From contig JARULA010000010.1 of NCBI GenBank assembly GCA_029688995.1, positions 1-64,000 of the forward strand: DNA of 64,000 bases, read 5' to 3'. This DNA comes from Marinilabiliaceae bacterium ANBcel2. Its GTDB lineage: Bacteria; Bacteroidota; Bacteroidia; Bacteroidales; Marinilabiliaceae. The position numbers and the translations under genes are program-made. Positions 54,625 to 64,000 of the stretch are shown here, one piece after another. A model generated the notes under the pieces. It worked only from the letters and a program-made list of their open reading frames with translations. It ran no database searches and had not been told where the DNA came from. How positions within the stretch are numbered: the stretch's first letter is position 1; each line of letters starts with the position of its first letter.

Positions 54625-55962
54625 TTAAATAGTAGAGGCTCCACCACCACTTCTTCCTTTTATTCTACCCGATTTTAAAAGTCCATCATAATGTCTCATT
54701 AACAGATGACTCTCTATTTGCTGTAAAGTGTCCAAAACGACTCCTACAAGAATCAAAAGAGAGGTACCTCCATAAAATTGAGCAAAATTTTGTTCAACCC
54801 CTGCAATCATAGCAAAAGCCGGAAGAATAGCAATAAAAGCCAGGAAGAAAGATCCTGGTAAAACAATGCGTGACATAATAGAGTCTAAAAATTCAGCAGT
54901 CTTTTTGCCTGGCTTAACCCCGGGAATAAAACCACCATTACGCTTCATATCTTCAGCCATCTGCTGCGGATTAATAGTCACAGCGGTATAAAAGTAGGTA
55001 AATAATATTATCAATATAGCAAAGACAAAATTATACCAAAATCCTGTAAAATTAGCAAATACCGAAGCAAATCCCGTAGCAGTTTCACTATCAACAAAAC
55101 CTGCTAATGTAATTGGAATAAACATTATTGCCTGAGCAAAAATGATAGGCATAACACCTGCTGAATTAACCTTTAAAGGAATATATTGCCTTACTCCACC
55201 ATACTGCTTATTTCCAACAATTCGTTTGGCATACTGAACAGGAACCCTTCTAGTCCCCTGCACAAGAAGTATCGCGCCTTCAAAAATAAAGAAGAGAACT
55301 ACAAATTCAAGCAACAGCATAACCATACCTCCACCTTCTTCTAAGCGAGATACGAACTCTGCAAAAAGAGCAAATGGTAATTGAGCAATAATACCAATCA
55401 TAATAATCAATGATATACCATTCCCAATACCTTTATCAGTGATACGTTCTCCCAGCCACATAACAAACATACTACCAGCCGTAAGAATTATAGTAGAAGT
55501 AACGGTAAAGCTCCAGCCTGTTGTAACAAACGCTGAATCAGGTAATTGCGCATATAAATTTGCAATATACCCAGGTGCCTGGAATAATAATATAACCACC
55601 GTCAAATATCTGGTTATCTGGTTTATCCTTCTTCTTCCACTCTCACCCTCACGTTGCAATCTTTGAAAATAGGGAACAGCAATACCCATTAACTGAATCA
55701 CAATAGATGCAGAGATGTAGGGCATAATACCCAATGCCATAATAGAAGCATTTGCAAAAGCCCCACCTGAAAACATATTAAGCAGTCCTAAAACACCATC
55801 ACTTGTCTGATCAGCTAGACTGCTCAACTGATTGGGATCAATTCCTGGTAAAACGACAAATGAGCCTAATCTGTAAATTAAAATAAAACCGAGTGTTGTC
55901 AGAATACGAATTCTGAGATCATCGATTTTCCAAATATTACGGATGGTTTCAATTAGTTTCAT
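54625..55962 (-). CDS. secY: Protein translocase subunit SecY
   Basis: 445 residues from ATG 55962 (MKLIETIRNIWKIDDLRIRI); a TTG 42 bases upstream is less likely. Ten membrane helices; signatures GSFVVLPGIDPNQL, LGIMPYISASIVIQL and the C5 cytoplasmic loop with GGVRQYIPLKVNSAGVMPII. The channel of the Sec system in the inner membrane. The gap of 123 bp to rplO is larger than usual. Confidence 0.97.
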   Translation of the reverse strand: MKLIETIRNIWKIDDLRIRILTTLGFILIYRLGSFVVLPGIDPNQLSSLADQTSDGVLGLLNMFSGGAFANASIMALGIMPYISASIVIQLMGIAVPYFQRLQREGESGRRRINQITRYLTVVILLFQAPGYIANLYAQLPDSAFVTTGWSFTVTSTIILTAGSMFVMWLGERITDKGIGNGISLIIMIGIIAQLPFALFAEFVSRLEEGGGMVMLLLEFVVLFFIFEGAILLVQGTRRVPVQYAKRIVGNKQYGGVRQYIPLKVNSAGVMPIIFAQAIMFIPITLAGFVDSETATGFASVFANFTGFWYNFVFAILIILFTYFYTAVTINPQQMAEDMKRNGGFIPGVKPGKKTAEFLDSIMSRIVLPGSFFLAFIAILPAFAMIAGVEQNFAQFYGGTSLLILVGVVLDTLQQIESHLLMRHYDGLLKSGRIKGRSGGGASTI

Positions 55963-56085
55963 GTGAATACAATTTTCTTTTAGGCCATCTGAAACTCGCC
56001 ACAAGATAATTTTCGCCGATCAAACTATCTTTTATGCGAAAAAAACCTGATGTGCGTAAATTATTCTCATGGCTTGTTTATAGAA

Positions 56086-56532
56086 TTATAATTTTACTAC
56101 AACTCCCTGTGCAGCTTCTATAGCTGCTTTGGCAGTATCGGAAAAAGCATGAGCCTTAACTTCTAGTTTTGATTTAACCTCTCCTTTTCCCAATATTTTT
56201 ACTAAATCATTTTTACTAATAAAACCAGCATCCTTAAGTCTTTCAGGAGTTATCACGTCCCATCCGTTCTTATCTGCTAAAGCCTGAAGAGTCTCAAGGT
56301 TTATAGGTTTATATGATTTTCGATTAAGATTAGTAAAACCAAATTTTGGTAATCTCCTTTGAATTGGCATTTGACCACCTTCAAACCCAAACTTTCTGGA
56401 GTAACCGGATCTCGATTTAGCACCTTTATGTCCACGCGTAGCAGTTCCTCCATAACCAGAACCCTGTCCGCGTCCAAGCCTGCGCTGATGATGTCTAGAA
56501 CCTTTTACCGGTTTTAATTGATTAAGTTCCAT
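56086..56532 (-). CDS. rplO: 50S ribosomal protein L15
   Basis: 148 residues. The glycine-rich basic start RRLGRGQGSGYGGTATRGHK, the GFEGGQMPIQRRLPKFGF signature and the C-terminal domain (VKAHAFSDTAKAAIEAAQG). Directly upstream of secY in the spc order. Confidence 0.97.
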   Translation of the reverse strand: MELNQLKPVKGSRHHQRRLGRGQGSGYGGTATRGHKGAKSRSGYSRKFGFEGGQMPIQRRLPKFGFTNLNRKSYKPINLETLQALADKNGWDVITPERLKDAGFISKNDLVKILGKGEVKSKLEVKAHAFSDTAKAAIEAAQGVVVKL

Positions 56533-56562
56533 ATTATTAAATATATAAACTTCGTTAATGAA

Positions 56563-56739
56563 TTATTTTTCAACACTTAAAAGGTGTTTTATCTTTTCCA
56601 CCATACCCAAAATCTGGGGTGTATCTTCATGTTCAACAGTGGAATTTAACTTGCGTAAACCCAGTGCATCTAAAGTTCTTTTTTGCCTTTGAGTACACTT
56701 GATTCTGCTTCGAACCTGAGTAATTTTTATTTTAGCCAT
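56563..56739 (-). CDS. rpmD: 50S ribosomal protein L30
   Basis: 58 residues from MAKIKITQVRSRIKCTQRQK. An upstream in-frame start at 56772 would overlap rpsE and is rejected. GLRKLNSTVEHEDTPQILGM is the conserved central part. Confidence 0.95.
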   Translation of the reverse strand: MAKIKITQVRSRIKCTQRQKRTLDALGLRKLNSTVEHEDTPQILGMVEKIKHLLSVEK

Positions 56740-56749
56740 TGTTAAGTTC

Positions 56750-57268
56750 TTATCCATTAAACACTTTTTCAAGAGCTACTCCTCTATGCTGAGCAACTGT
56801 ATGGGCATCACGCATTTCACATAAAGCCTCTATCGTAGCTTTAACAAGGTTGTGAGGGTTAGCAGATCCTTTAGATTTCGCCAATACATCTACAACACCA
56901 GCACTTTCAAGTACAGCACGCATAGCACCTCCGGCTACAAGACCGGTACCATGAGAAGCAGGCTTCATAAAAACCTGTGCACCACCATATTTAAAATATT
57001 GTTCATGAGGAATAGTTCCGTTAACTACCGGAATCTTAACCAGATTCTTCTTAGCGGCATCTACTCCTTTGGCAATAGCCGTGGTTACTTCATTAGCTTT
57101 ACCGAGTCCCCAGCCTACTATTCCATTCTCATTTCCGACAACAACAATAGCAGAGAAACTGAAGGTTCTACCACCTTTAGTAACTTTTGTAACCCTGTTT
57201 ATGGCTACAAGCCTATCTTTTAAATCAAGGTCGTTTGTTGAACGTACTTTTTTTGTATTTACTGCCAT
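56750..57268 (-). CDS. rpsE: 30S ribosomal protein S5
   Basis: 172 residues. [20 protein letters not shown], the double-stranded RNA-binding like domain and the [20 protein letters not shown] segment. It helps translational accuracy. Overlap-free order with rplR and rpmD. Confidence 0.98.
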   Translation of the reverse strand: MAVNTKKVRSTNDLDLKDRLVAINRVTKVTKGGRTFSFSAIVVVGNENGIVGWGLGKANEVTTAIAKGVDAAKKNLVKIPVVNGTIPHEQYFKYGGAQVFMKPASHGTGLVAGGAMRAVLESAGVVDVLAKSKGSANPHNLVKATIEALCEMRDAHTVAQHRGVALEKVFNG

Positions 57269-57274
57269 AATTTT

Positions 57275-57631
57275 CTAAAATTTAAGACCTGCCTCACGTG
57301 CAGCATCCGCTAATTGTTTTACTCTGCCATGGTACAAAAATCCATTACGGTCGAAAACTACAGTCTCAATACCTGCATTAATAGCTCGCTCAGCTATCAT
57401 TTTACCAACCATAGCAGCTTTTTCCGTTTTATTCCCTTGCTGACCAGCTATATCCTTAGCCAGTGACGATGCCGCAACCAATGTATTACCGGTTTTGTCA
57501 TCTATCAATTGAACAGAAATTTGCTTGTTACTTCTATAAACACTCATTCGAGGCTTCTCAGCCGTTCCGGAAACCTTTCTCCGGATGTGTTTTTTAATTT
57601 TATATCGCCTAACTACTTTCGAAAAAGCCAT
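57275..57631 (-). CDS. rplR: 50S ribosomal protein L18
   Basis: 118 residues. [38 protein letters not shown], and the end [20 protein letters not shown]. It binds 5S rRNA. Confidence 0.98.
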   Translation of the reverse strand: MAFSKVVRRYKIKKHIRRKVSGTAEKPRMSVYRSNKQISVQLIDDKTGNTLVAASSLAKDIAGQQGNKTEKAAMVGKMIAERAINAGIETVVFDRNGFLYHGRVKQLADAAREAGLKF

Positions 57632-57652
57632 AACACTTAGAAATTAATCTTA

Positions 57653-58204
57653 TTAAACTTTTGCACTCTTACCTGCTTTACGCCTTACTTGTTCCCCTAC
57701 AAATCGGATACCTTTACCTTTGTAAGGTTCAGGCCTACGAAATGATTGAATTTTGGCACAAACCTGACCCAAGAGCTGCTTATCAGTAGATTCTAAAGTA
57801 ATAATAGGATTACTCTTTCTGTCGGTCACAGCTTCTACTTTTATCTCTTCAGGCAACTGTATATGAATCGCGTGTGAATAACCCAGTGACAACTCCAGTA
57901 TTTGTCCGGCAGAAGTGGCTCTGTATCCTACTCCAACTAGCTCTAACTTTTTCTGATATCCCTCAGATACACCAATTACTGCATTATTAATCAAAGAACG
58001 GTAAAGGCCATGTTTAGCACGGTGATCTTTTGATTCTGAAGGTCTATCAACAGTTAACACACCATCATTAATCTCTACTTTGAACTCTGGGTGGATCTTC
58101 TGTTCCAGCTCTCCTTTAGGTCCTTTCGCTGTTACAATACCATCTTTAACCGTTACGCTTACGCCGGCGGGTATGTTTATCGATGCTTTTCCTATCCTTG
58201 ACAT
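57653..58204 (-). CDS. rplF: 50S ribosomal protein L6
   Basis: 183 residues. Two L6 repeats: MSRIGKASINIPAGVSVTVK and the C-terminal signature PEPYKGKGIRFVGEQVRRKA. It lies near the factor-binding site. Confidence 0.98.
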   Translation of the reverse strand: MSRIGKASINIPAGVSVTVKDGIVTAKGPKGELEQKIHPEFKVEINDGVLTVDRPSESKDHRAKHGLYRSLINNAVIGVSEGYQKKLELVGVGYRATSAGQILELSLGYSHAIHIQLPEEIKVEAVTDRKSNPIITLESTDKQLLGQVCAKIQSFRRPEPYKGKGIRFVGEQVRRKAGKSAKV

Positions 58205-58221
58205 TACTTACCTCCTTTATT

Positions 58222-58617
58222 TTAATAAACGTAACACAAAACTTCTCCACCCACTTTTTCGTTACGGGCCTCTTTATCGGTAAGAACTCCTCTGGATGTT
58301 GAAAGAATAGCAACACCAAGCCCGTTTAATACTCTGGGAACATCTTTATACCCGGTATATTTTCTTAGTCCGGGTGAAGATATCCTCTTCAAATTCTTAA
58401 TTGCAGGAATTTTAGAAACAGGATCATATTTAAGAGCGATCTTAATAATTCCCTGTTTTCCATCTTCCATAAATTTGTAATTAAGAATATATCCTTTTTG
58501 GTAAAGGATCTTAGTCATTTCTCGCTTAAGGTTGGAGGCAGGAACCTCTACAACCTTATGCCTTGCCATTATGGCATTCCTGATTCTTGTCAGGAAATCC
58601 GCTATAGGATCTGTCAT
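58222..58617 (-). CDS. rpsH: 30S ribosomal protein S8
   Basis: 131 residues. [20 protein letters not shown] and the C-terminal [20 protein letters not shown] signature. It binds the central 16S domain and can repress the spc operon in other bacteria. Confidence 0.98.
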   Translation of the reverse strand: MTDPIADFLTRIRNAIMARHKVVEVPASNLKREMTKILYQKGYILNYKFMEDGKQGIIKIALKYDPVSKIPAIKNLKRISSPGLRKYTGYKDVPRVLNGLGVAILSTSRGVLTDKEARNEKVGGEVLCYVY

Positions 58618-58682
58618 ATTAAATAAATTTTAAATTGATTCCGACATGCGGAACAATATTTAAACACTATCAAGCCAATAAA

Positions 58683-58952
58683 TTACCAGCTCGCTTTTTT
58701 CACTCCGGGAATTAATCCGGATGCTGCCATCTCTCTGAAAACAATACGGCTAACACCAAACTGACGGATATATCCCTTAGGACGACCTGTCACTTTACAA
58801 CGGTTATGCTTACGAACCGGTGAAGCATTCTTGGGAAGCTTCTGCAATCCTTCATAATCACCGGTAGCCTTAAGCTTAGCACGCTTTTCAGCATATTTGG
58901 CAACAAGCTTCGCTCTTTTTACTTCACGAGCTTTCATTGATTCTTTTGCCAT
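58683..58952 (-). CDS. rpsN: 30S ribosomal protein S14
   Basis: 89 residues, the longer zinc-free form: [20 protein letters not shown] and [20 protein letters not shown]. Only one cysteine of the zinc motif is present. Confidence 0.97.
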   Translation of the reverse strand: MAKESMKAREVKRAKLVAKYAEKRAKLKATGDYEGLQKLPKNASPVRKHNRCKVTGRPKGYIRQFGVSRIVFREMAASGLIPGVKKASW

Positions 58953-58956
58953 ATAA

Positions 58957-59514
58957 CTATTTGTTTTTCATGTTTTTAAACGGAATACCAAATTCACGTA
59001 AAAGAGCATAAGCCTCTTCATCATTTTTTCCAGAAGTAACAAAGGTAATATTCATACCCAATATTTTACTTACATTATCAATATTTATTTCAGGAAAAAT
59101 GATCTGTTCAGTTACTCCAAGAGTATAATTACCCTGCCCGTCAAGTTTACTGTCTACTCCTTTAAAATCACGAATTCGGGGTAGTGCAACACGAATTAAT
59201 CGCTCAAGAAACTCATACATTTTATGATGACGAAGAGTAACTTTGGCCCCGATAGGCATATGCTTTCTAAGTTTAAAATTAGAAATATCTTTTTTAGACA
59301 TACATGGTACAGCTTTTTGTCCTGTAATCGCTGTAAGCTCTTTAACAGATATCTCAATTAACTTTTTATCTGCTACAGCAGCACCCACACCCTGATTGAT
59401 AACAATCTTTTCAAGATATGGCACCTGCATTATACTCTTATACCCAAACTCCTTTTTCAAGGCTGGGATAATCTCATCGTGGAACTTCTTCTTTAAAGTT
59501 GGTGTATAGCTCAT
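58957..59514 (-). CDS. rplE: 50S ribosomal protein L5
   Basis: 185 residues. [40 protein letters not shown], and [16 protein letters not shown]. It binds 5S rRNA. Its start meets the rplX stop in a one-base overlap. Confidence 0.98.
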   Translation of the reverse strand: MSYTPTLKKKFHDEIIPALKKEFGYKSIMQVPYLEKIVINQGVGAAVADKKLIEISVKELTAITGQKAVPCMSKKDISNFKLRKHMPIGAKVTLRHHKMYEFLERLIRVALPRIRDFKGVDSKLDGQGNYTLGVTEQIIFPEINIDNVSKILGMNITFVTSGKNDEEAYALLREFGIPFKNMKNK

Positions 59515-59846
59515 TACTTAATCTCCTCTCCTGATTTTTTAGAATAACGAACCAGTTTTCCGTCATCTCCAACTTTTCGTCCAATTCTGGTAGCCTTTCC
59601 GGTACCAGGATCTTTCAGATTAAGATTAGAGATGTGTATGGGTGCTTCCTTCTTAAGGATTCCCCCTTGCGGATTCTCGCTATTAGGTTTAGTGTGTTTG
59701 CTTATCATATTCACACCTTCTACAATAGCGCGTTGTGCAGCGGGAAAGACTTCAAGAACTTTTCCTTCTTGACCCTTATCGGTTCCCGCATTAACAATCA
59801 CGATATCGCCCTTTTTAATATGTAACTTTTTCATTGCTGTTAGCAT
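59514..59846 (-). CDS. rplX: 50S ribosomal protein L24
   Basis: 110 residues (or 106 from the inner [10 protein letters not shown]). The KOW motif [20 protein letters not shown] and [20 protein letters not shown]. An assembly initiator of the large subunit. Confidence 0.97.
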   Translation of the reverse strand: MLTAMKKLHIKKGDIVIVNAGTDKGQEGKVLEVFPAAQRAIVEGVNMISKHTKPNSENPQGGILKKEAPIHISNLNLKDPGTGKATRIGRKVGDDGKLVRYSKKSGEEIK

Positions 59847-59854
59847 CTTTAAAA

Positions 59855-60220
59855 TTAAAGCACTTCAGGCGCTAATGAAACAATTCTCATGTAACCCTCA
59901 CGCAATTCTCTGGGAACCGGTCCGAAGATACGAGTCCCGCGGATCTCTCCCATATTATTAATAAGCACACAGGCATTATCATCAAAACGGATATAAGAGC
60001 CATCAGCTCTTCTTATCTCTTTTTTGGTACGAACTACCACTGCTTTACTGACAGTTCCCTTTTTCATATCTGAAGAGGGTACCGAATTTTTAACTGTCAC
60101 TACAATGCGGTCACCTACGGAGGCATACCTGCGTCCTGTACCGCCTAATACACGAATACAGAGAACTTCTCTGGCTCCGCTGTTATCGGCTACATTCAGT
60201 CTGGATTCTTGCTGTATCAT
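59855..60220 (-). CDS. rplN: 50S ribosomal protein L14
   Basis: 121 residues. [20 protein letters not shown] and the signature with [19 protein letters not shown]. Located at the subunit interface. Confidence 0.98.
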   Translation of the reverse strand: MIQQESRLNVADNSGAREVLCIRVLGGTGRRYASVGDRIVVTVKNSVPSSDMKKGTVSKAVVVRTKKEIRRADGSYIRFDDNACVLINNMGEIRGTRIFGPVPRELREGYMRIVSLAPEVL

Positions 60221-60222
60221 GT

Positions 60223-60480
60223 TTACTTAGCTCTTTCAATGATTTCAACTAATCTCCAACGTTTAGTTCTACTTAGAGGACGCGTTTCCATAATCTTAAC
60301 GGTATCCCCGGCATGGCTGTTGTTTTCTTCGTCGTGCGCGTAAAACTTTTTCGTTTTTTTCATAAATTTCCCATACATAGGGTGCTTCTCACGAACAACA
60401 ACACTAACGACAATAGACTTGTCCATTTTGTCGCTAACCACTACACCAATACGTTCTTTTCTCAAGTTTCTTGTTTCCAT
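60223..60480 (-). CDS. rpsQ: 30S ribosomal protein S17
   Basis: 85 residues. [20 protein letters not shown], and [20 protein letters not shown], which is the S17 signature. Two bases separate it from rplN. Confidence 0.97.
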   Translation of the reverse strand: METRNLRKERIGVVVSDKMDKSIVVSVVVREKHPMYGKFMKKTKKFYAHDEENNSHAGDTVKIMETRPLSRTKRWRLVEIIERAK

Positions 60481-60488
60481 CTGCTTAA

Positions 60489-60686
60489 TTATTTTTCATT
60501 AAGTTGTTTCTGACGCAGAATGGTCAGCATACGCGCAATGTTCCTACGTGCTAATCTAATCTTCATTGGATTCTCCAATGGAGAAATGTGGTGGTTGAGG
60601 TTCATGCGTGTAAGCTCCTGTTTTAGAGCATCTATTCGCTCCTCAATCTCGTTGATTGTCATCTCTCTTATTTCGGAAGTTTTCAT
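60489..60686 (-). CDS. rpmC: 50S ribosomal protein L29
   Basis: 65 residues, two helices: [20 protein letters not shown] and [20 protein letters not shown]. It sits near the exit tunnel. Confidence 0.96.
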   Translation of the reverse strand: MKTSEIREMTINEIEERIDALKQELTRMNLNHHISPLENPMKIRLARRNIARMLTILRQKQLNEK

Positions 60687-60689
60687 CGC

Positions 60690-61121
60690 TTACGCATTAG
60701 TGGATTCAACATAATCCCTTCTCACAACAAACTTTGTTGTCACGGGTAATTTTTGAGCAGCAAGGCGTAATGCCTCTTTTGCAATTTCCATTGACACACC
60801 TTCACATTCCATAATCATGCGTCCGGGTGTAACTGGCGCAACAAAACCTTCTGGACTACCTTTTCCTTTACCCATTCTAACCTCTGCAGGTTTTTTAGTA
60901 ATTGGTTTATCCGGGAATATACGTATCCATATTTGGCCCTGACGTTGCATATAACGTGTAACGGCAATCCTTGCCGCTTCTATTTGACGACCGGTAATCC
61001 ATTTTGTCTGCAAGGATTTAATTCCAAAAGATCCATGAGCTAACTCATGTCCTCTTTGGGCATTACCCTTCATTTTACCCTTTTGCTGTCGTCTAAACTT
61101 AACTTTTTTTGGTTGTAACAT
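60690..61121 (-). CDS. rplP: 50S ribosomal protein L16
   Basis: 143 residues. [40 protein letters not shown] and [19 protein letters not shown]. It supports the A-site tRNA. Confidence 0.98.
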   Translation of the reverse strand: MLQPKKVKFRRQQKGKMKGNAQRGHELAHGSFGIKSLQTKWITGRQIEAARIAVTRYMQRQGQIWIRIFPDKPITKKPAEVRMGKGKGSPEGFVAPVTPGRMIMECEGVSMEIAKEALRLAAQKLPVTTKFVVRRDYVESTNA

Positions 61122-61149
61122 CGTTCCTGAATCGATTAAAGGTTAACGA

Positions 61150-61860
61150 TTACTTTCTTCTTTTTCTAAATCCTCCTTGACCACCTTTTCTGCCGCCACT
61201 ATCTTTAACATTAAAATTTGGCGAAAGATCTGGTTTTCCATAAATCTCTCCTTTGCAAATCCAGACTTTGATACCGATCAGCCCTGTTTTTGTTAAGGCC
61301 TCACTTTTAGCAAAATCTATATTGGCACGGAAAGTATGAAGAGGAGTACGTCCTTCTTTATACATCTCTGAACGGGCCATTTCAGCACCATTTAACCGGC
61401 CTGAAATTTGAATTTTAATTCCCTCGGCTCCCATTCTCATAGTTGATGCAATGGCCATTTTAATAGCCCTGCGATAGGCGATACGCCCCTCTAACTGTCT
61501 CGCAATATTATTGGCCACAATCATAGCATCAAGCTCTGGACGCTTAACTTCAAATATATTTATTTGAACTTCTTTATCAGTAATCTTCTTAAGCTCCTCT
61601 TTAAGCTTATCAACCTCTTTTCCCCCTTTACCTATAATAATACCGGGGCGAGCCGTATAAACTGTAATTGTGATTAACTTAAGTGTTCTCTCTATAATAA
61701 TGCGCGAAATACTGGCTTTGGCCAGACGAGCATTAAGATATTTGCGGATTTTTGCATCCTCAACCAGTTTGTCACCGTAATTTTTACCTCCAAACCAGTT
61801 GGAATCCCATCCACGGATAATTCCTAATCTATTGCTTATTGGATTAACTTTTTGTCCCAT
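61150..61860 (-). CDS. rpsC: 30S ribosomal protein S3
   Basis: 236 residues. The KH domain has [19 protein letters not shown]; the C-terminal [12 protein letters not shown] follows, with a Gly/Lys-rich tail. It forms part of the mRNA entry tunnel. Confidence 0.98.
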   Translation of the reverse strand: MGQKVNPISNRLGIIRGWDSNWFGGKNYGDKLVEDAKIRKYLNARLAKASISRIIIERTLKLITITVYTARPGIIIGKGGKEVDKLKEELKKITDKEVQINIFEVKRPELDAMIVANNIARQLEGRIAYRRAIKMAIASTMRMGAEGIKIQISGRLNGAEMARSEMYKEGRTPLHTFRANIDFAKSEALTKTGLIGIKVWICKGEIYGKPDLSPNFNVKDSGGRKGGQGGFRKRRK

Positions 61861-61870
61861 CTGGCTAATT

Positions 61871-62287
61871 TTAATTTTCCTGATTTAAGTTTGAATCTTT
61901 ACTATCCACAAGGATTGTAACATGGTTAGATCTTTTACGAATTCTGTGAGCTCTTCCCTGTGGTGCAGGTCTTAGCCTTTTCAAAATTCGTGCTGAATCT
62001 ACATATATCTCTTTTACATATAATTCAGCATCCTCTAATCTAACGCCTTCATTCTTCTCCTTCCAGTTTGCAATAGCGGACAATAAGAGCTTCTCTACCT
62101 TTTTTGCAGGTTCTTTGGTAGAAAACTTAAGAATATCAAGAGCCAAATTAACCTCTTTCCCACGAATCATATCTACCACCAATCTCATTTTTCTAGGTGA
62201 GGTAGGTACATTTCGCAGTCTGGCATAAGCCTTGGTTTTATTGGCTTCCTTTAATTGTTCTGCTTTTATTCTTTTTCTTGCACCCAT
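61871..62287 (-). CDS. rplV: 50S ribosomal protein L22
   Basis: 138 residues. [20 protein letters not shown] and the loop [20 protein letters not shown] that lines the exit tunnel. The slightly longer N-terminus ([18 protein letters not shown]) is common in this phylum. Confidence 0.98.
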   Translation of the reverse strand: MGARKRIKAEQLKEANKTKAYARLRNVPTSPRKMRLVVDMIRGKEVNLALDILKFSTKEPAKKVEKLLLSAIANWKEKNEGVRLEDAELYVKEIYVDSARILKRLRPAPQGRAHRIRKRSNHVTILVDSKDSNLNQEN

Positions 62288-62327
62288 TTTTATTTCATTA
62301 ATCTATTAACATTGTCAGGCTATCAAT

Positions 62328-62594
62328 TTATCTTTTATTGCCTGAATGACCACGGAAGGTCCTAGTTGGGGCAAATTCACCTAATTTGTGACCCACCATA
62401 TTTTCAGTTACATAAACAGGAATAAATTTATTCCCATTGTGAACAGCAATAGTGTGACCAACAAATTCGGGAGAAATCATAGATGCCCTGGCCCATGTTT
62501 TAATTACTGATTTTTTACCGGATTCGTTCATGGCTAACACCTTACGCTCCAGCTTAAAATCTATAAAAGGCCCTTTTTTTAACGATCTGCTCAT
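62328..62594 (-). CDS. rpsS: 30S ribosomal protein S19
   Basis: 88 residues. [20 protein letters not shown] and [20 protein letters not shown], then the [12 protein letters not shown] end. It lies in the 30S head with S13. Confidence 0.98.
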   Translation of the reverse strand: MSRSLKKGPFIDFKLERKVLAMNESGKKSVIKTWARASMISPEFVGHTIAVHNGNKFIPVYVTENMVGHKLGEFAPTRTFRGHSGNKR

Positions 62595-62617
62595 AATCTC
62601 AAATAATTAACCGGTTA

Positions 62618-63439
62618 CTATTTTCTCCTTTCAAGAATGTACTTTTTTGAAGCTTTTTTTGGAGAACGTGTTTTATATCCTTTAGCCAGCAACCCTGTTC
62701 TAGACCTTGGATGTCCTCCAGATGCGCGACCTTCTCCACCACCCATAGGATGATCAATCGGGTTCATTACAACTCCACGTACTCTTGGTCGACGACCAAA
62801 CCAACGGCTTCTTCCGGCTTTACCAGATTGCTCAAGAATATGATCTGTATTTCCTACTGCACCAATTGTGGCCTTGCAAGTTGTCAATACCATTCTTGTT
62901 TCACTCGAAGGTAATCGAAGTACAACATATTTTCCTTCACGAGCAGCTAGTTGGGCATATGTCCCCGCACTTCTAGCCATTACACCTCCCTTTCCGGGAT
63001 GAAGTTCAATGTTATGAACAATTGTTCCTAAAGGTATCTCACTCATAGGTAATGAATTACCAACCTCGGGAGTGGCACCTTTGCCTGATTGAACAGTTTG
63101 TCCAGGTTTCAATCCATTTGGTGCAAGTATATAACGCTTTTCACCATCTGCATAAACCAGCAAAGCAATTCTTGCATTCCTGTTAGGATCATACTGAATT
63201 GAATCAACTTTTGCAGGTACACCGTCTTTATTACGTTTAAAGTCGACTACCCTATAATTCCTTTTATGCCCTCCACCAAGATAGCGCATGGTCATCTTAC
63301 CAACGTTGTTTCTACCACCGCTTTTTTTGATCGGCTTAAGCAAGGACTTCTCTGGTACACTTGAGGTAATCGAATCAAATGCACCAATAATTTTGTGTCT
63401 CTGCCCCGGTGTTGTGGGCTTTAGCTTTCTTACTGCCAT
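62618..63439 (-). CDS. rplB: 50S ribosomal protein L2
   Basis: 273 residues. [40 protein letters not shown], and the peptidyl-transferase-near loop [18 protein letters not shown] with its conserved histidine. Confidence 0.98.
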   Translation of the reverse strand: MAVRKLKPTTPGQRHKIIGAFDSITSSVPEKSLLKPIKKSGGRNNVGKMTMRYLGGGHKRNYRVVDFKRNKDGVPAKVDSIQYDPNRNARIALLVYADGEKRYILAPNGLKPGQTVQSGKGATPEVGNSLPMSEIPLGTIVHNIELHPGKGGVMARSAGTYAQLAAREGKYVVLRLPSSETRMVLTTCKATIGAVGNTDHILEQSGKAGRSRWFGRRPRVRGVVMNPIDHPMGGGEGRASGGHPRSRTGLLAKGYKTRSPKKASKKYILERRK

Positions 63440-63445
63440 TTTTAA

Positions 63446-63736
63446 TTAAATATTGCTGTAAAAATCAATTTTATCTCCTTCTGCAAGCTTAACTATAGCT
63501 TTTTTAAACGCTGAAGTTTTACCGGATAATATACCGCTTTTTGTATAACGGCTTTTAGTTTTACCGGGATATCTCATCGTATTAACAGAGGTAACCTGTA
63601 CATCATACATAGCTTCAACGGCTTTTCTAATCTCAATCTTGTTAGCATCTCTTCGCACAACAAAGCCGTATTGATTCAGGGTTTCTCCCTGCTCAGTCAT
63701 CTTTTCAGTGACTAATGGTTTAATTATAATACTCAT
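63446..63736 (-). CDS. rplW: 50S ribosomal protein L23
   Basis: 96 residues. IIIKPLVTEKMTEQGETLNQ, GFVVRRDANKIEIRKAVEAM and the loop TMRYPGKTKSRYTKSG. It forms the docking site for trigger factor and SRP at the exit tunnel. Its ATG overlaps the rplD stop by four bases. Confidence 0.97.
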   Translation of the reverse strand: MSIIIKPLVTEKMTEQGETLNQYGFVVRRDANKIEIRKAVEAMYDVQVTSVNTMRYPGKTKSRYTKSGILSGKTSAFKKAIVKLAEGDKIDFYSNI

Positions 63737-64000
63737 GACTGACCTCCTACTGCATTTAAGTTTTCATTAATTTGCTCCACGGAGCTTTCAGTCAGCACAA
63801 GTTTATGTGCCTTCATAATATTATAAGTATTAAGCTCTGAAGCAACAGTAACCTCGGATCCCGGTACGTTTTTAGATGACAAAAAGATATTTCTATTAGG
63901 CTCATTTAAAACAAGCAAAGATCTCCTTTTGCCAATATCCAAATTATTACGTATACCAGTAAAATCTTTAGTTTTGGGAACATCAAGAGTGAAATCTTCA
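63733..64000 (-). CDS. rplD: 50S ribosomal protein L4, C-terminal part (cut by window edge)
   Basis: The frame is open to the window end and encodes about 88 residues: FTGIRNNLDIGKRRSLLVL, NRNIFLSSKNVPGSEVTVA and NTYNIMKAHKLVLTESSVEQ. This is the L4 C-terminal half. It leads into rplW as in the S10 operon; the rest lies outside. Confidence 0.95.
   Translation of the reverse strand, partial: EDFTLDVPKTKDFTGIRNNLDIGKRRSLLVLNEPNRNIFLSSKNVPGSEVTVASELNTYNIMKAHKLVLTESSVEQINENLNAVGGQS

Overview
The window is a stretch of a Bacteroidota chromosome, most like Bacteroidales or Marinilabiliales. The DNA is A+T rich. Many genes are preceded by the Bacteroidota promoter (TTTG, then about 19-20 bp, then TAnnTTTG). 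Other typical traits are a TamA/TamB pair, a fused Memo-AMMECR1 protein, DUF2007, an L17 with an acidic tail, and a PagL-like deacylase. All assignments come from reading the sequence; no database search was run.

Layout. (1) Bases 1-2860: the end of an IS21-type element, a gene remnant cut by it, then the core genes aspS and tadA. (2) Bases 2.9-21.8 kb: an accessory island. All its recognised genes are on the minus strand. They fall into five blocks separated by long imperfect inverted repeats whose ends carry ACAAC/ATAAC and GTTGT/GTTAT cores, as in the attC sites of integrons. Reading the minus strand from the integrase end, the blocks are: an autoregulated restriction-modification operon (controller, methyltransferase, nuclease-methyltransferase, RAMA protein); an AlkD-like repair protein with an SRPBCC protein; a type III restriction-modification operon with an OLD-family nuclease; GNAT with GrpB; and a likely toxin-antitoxin pair. 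Upstream is a large tyrosine recombinase built from two recombinase modules, the first of which has lost its catalytic residues. At the far end a degenerate group II intron breaks into one arm of the last repeat. A second family of hairpins accompanies the blocks. IS21 remnants lie at both outer sides.

(3) Bases 22.3-33.5 kb: tRNA-Lys, the Memo-AMMECR1 fusion with its radical-SAM partner, tamA, tamB, a TPR protein and a DUF3859-like protein. (4) Bases 33.5-50 kb: housekeeping and signalling genes. These are ychF, an ECF sigma factor preceded by a possible small RNA or attenuator, a putative anti-sigma factor, hisS, a lipid A deacylase, a cupin, a response regulator fused to an adenylate cyclase, ettA, a hybrid histidine kinase with a degenerate ATP-binding domain, a propeller sensor with a SpoIIE phosphatase, and eno.

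(5) Bases 50-64 kb: the S10-spc-alpha ribosomal protein cluster on the minus strand, from the cut rplD through secY, map, infA and rpoA to rplQ, in conserved order, with a strong terminator at its end.

The most unusual part is the integron-like cassette array. It shows how defence and repair modules may be collected behind one recombinase in this phylum.
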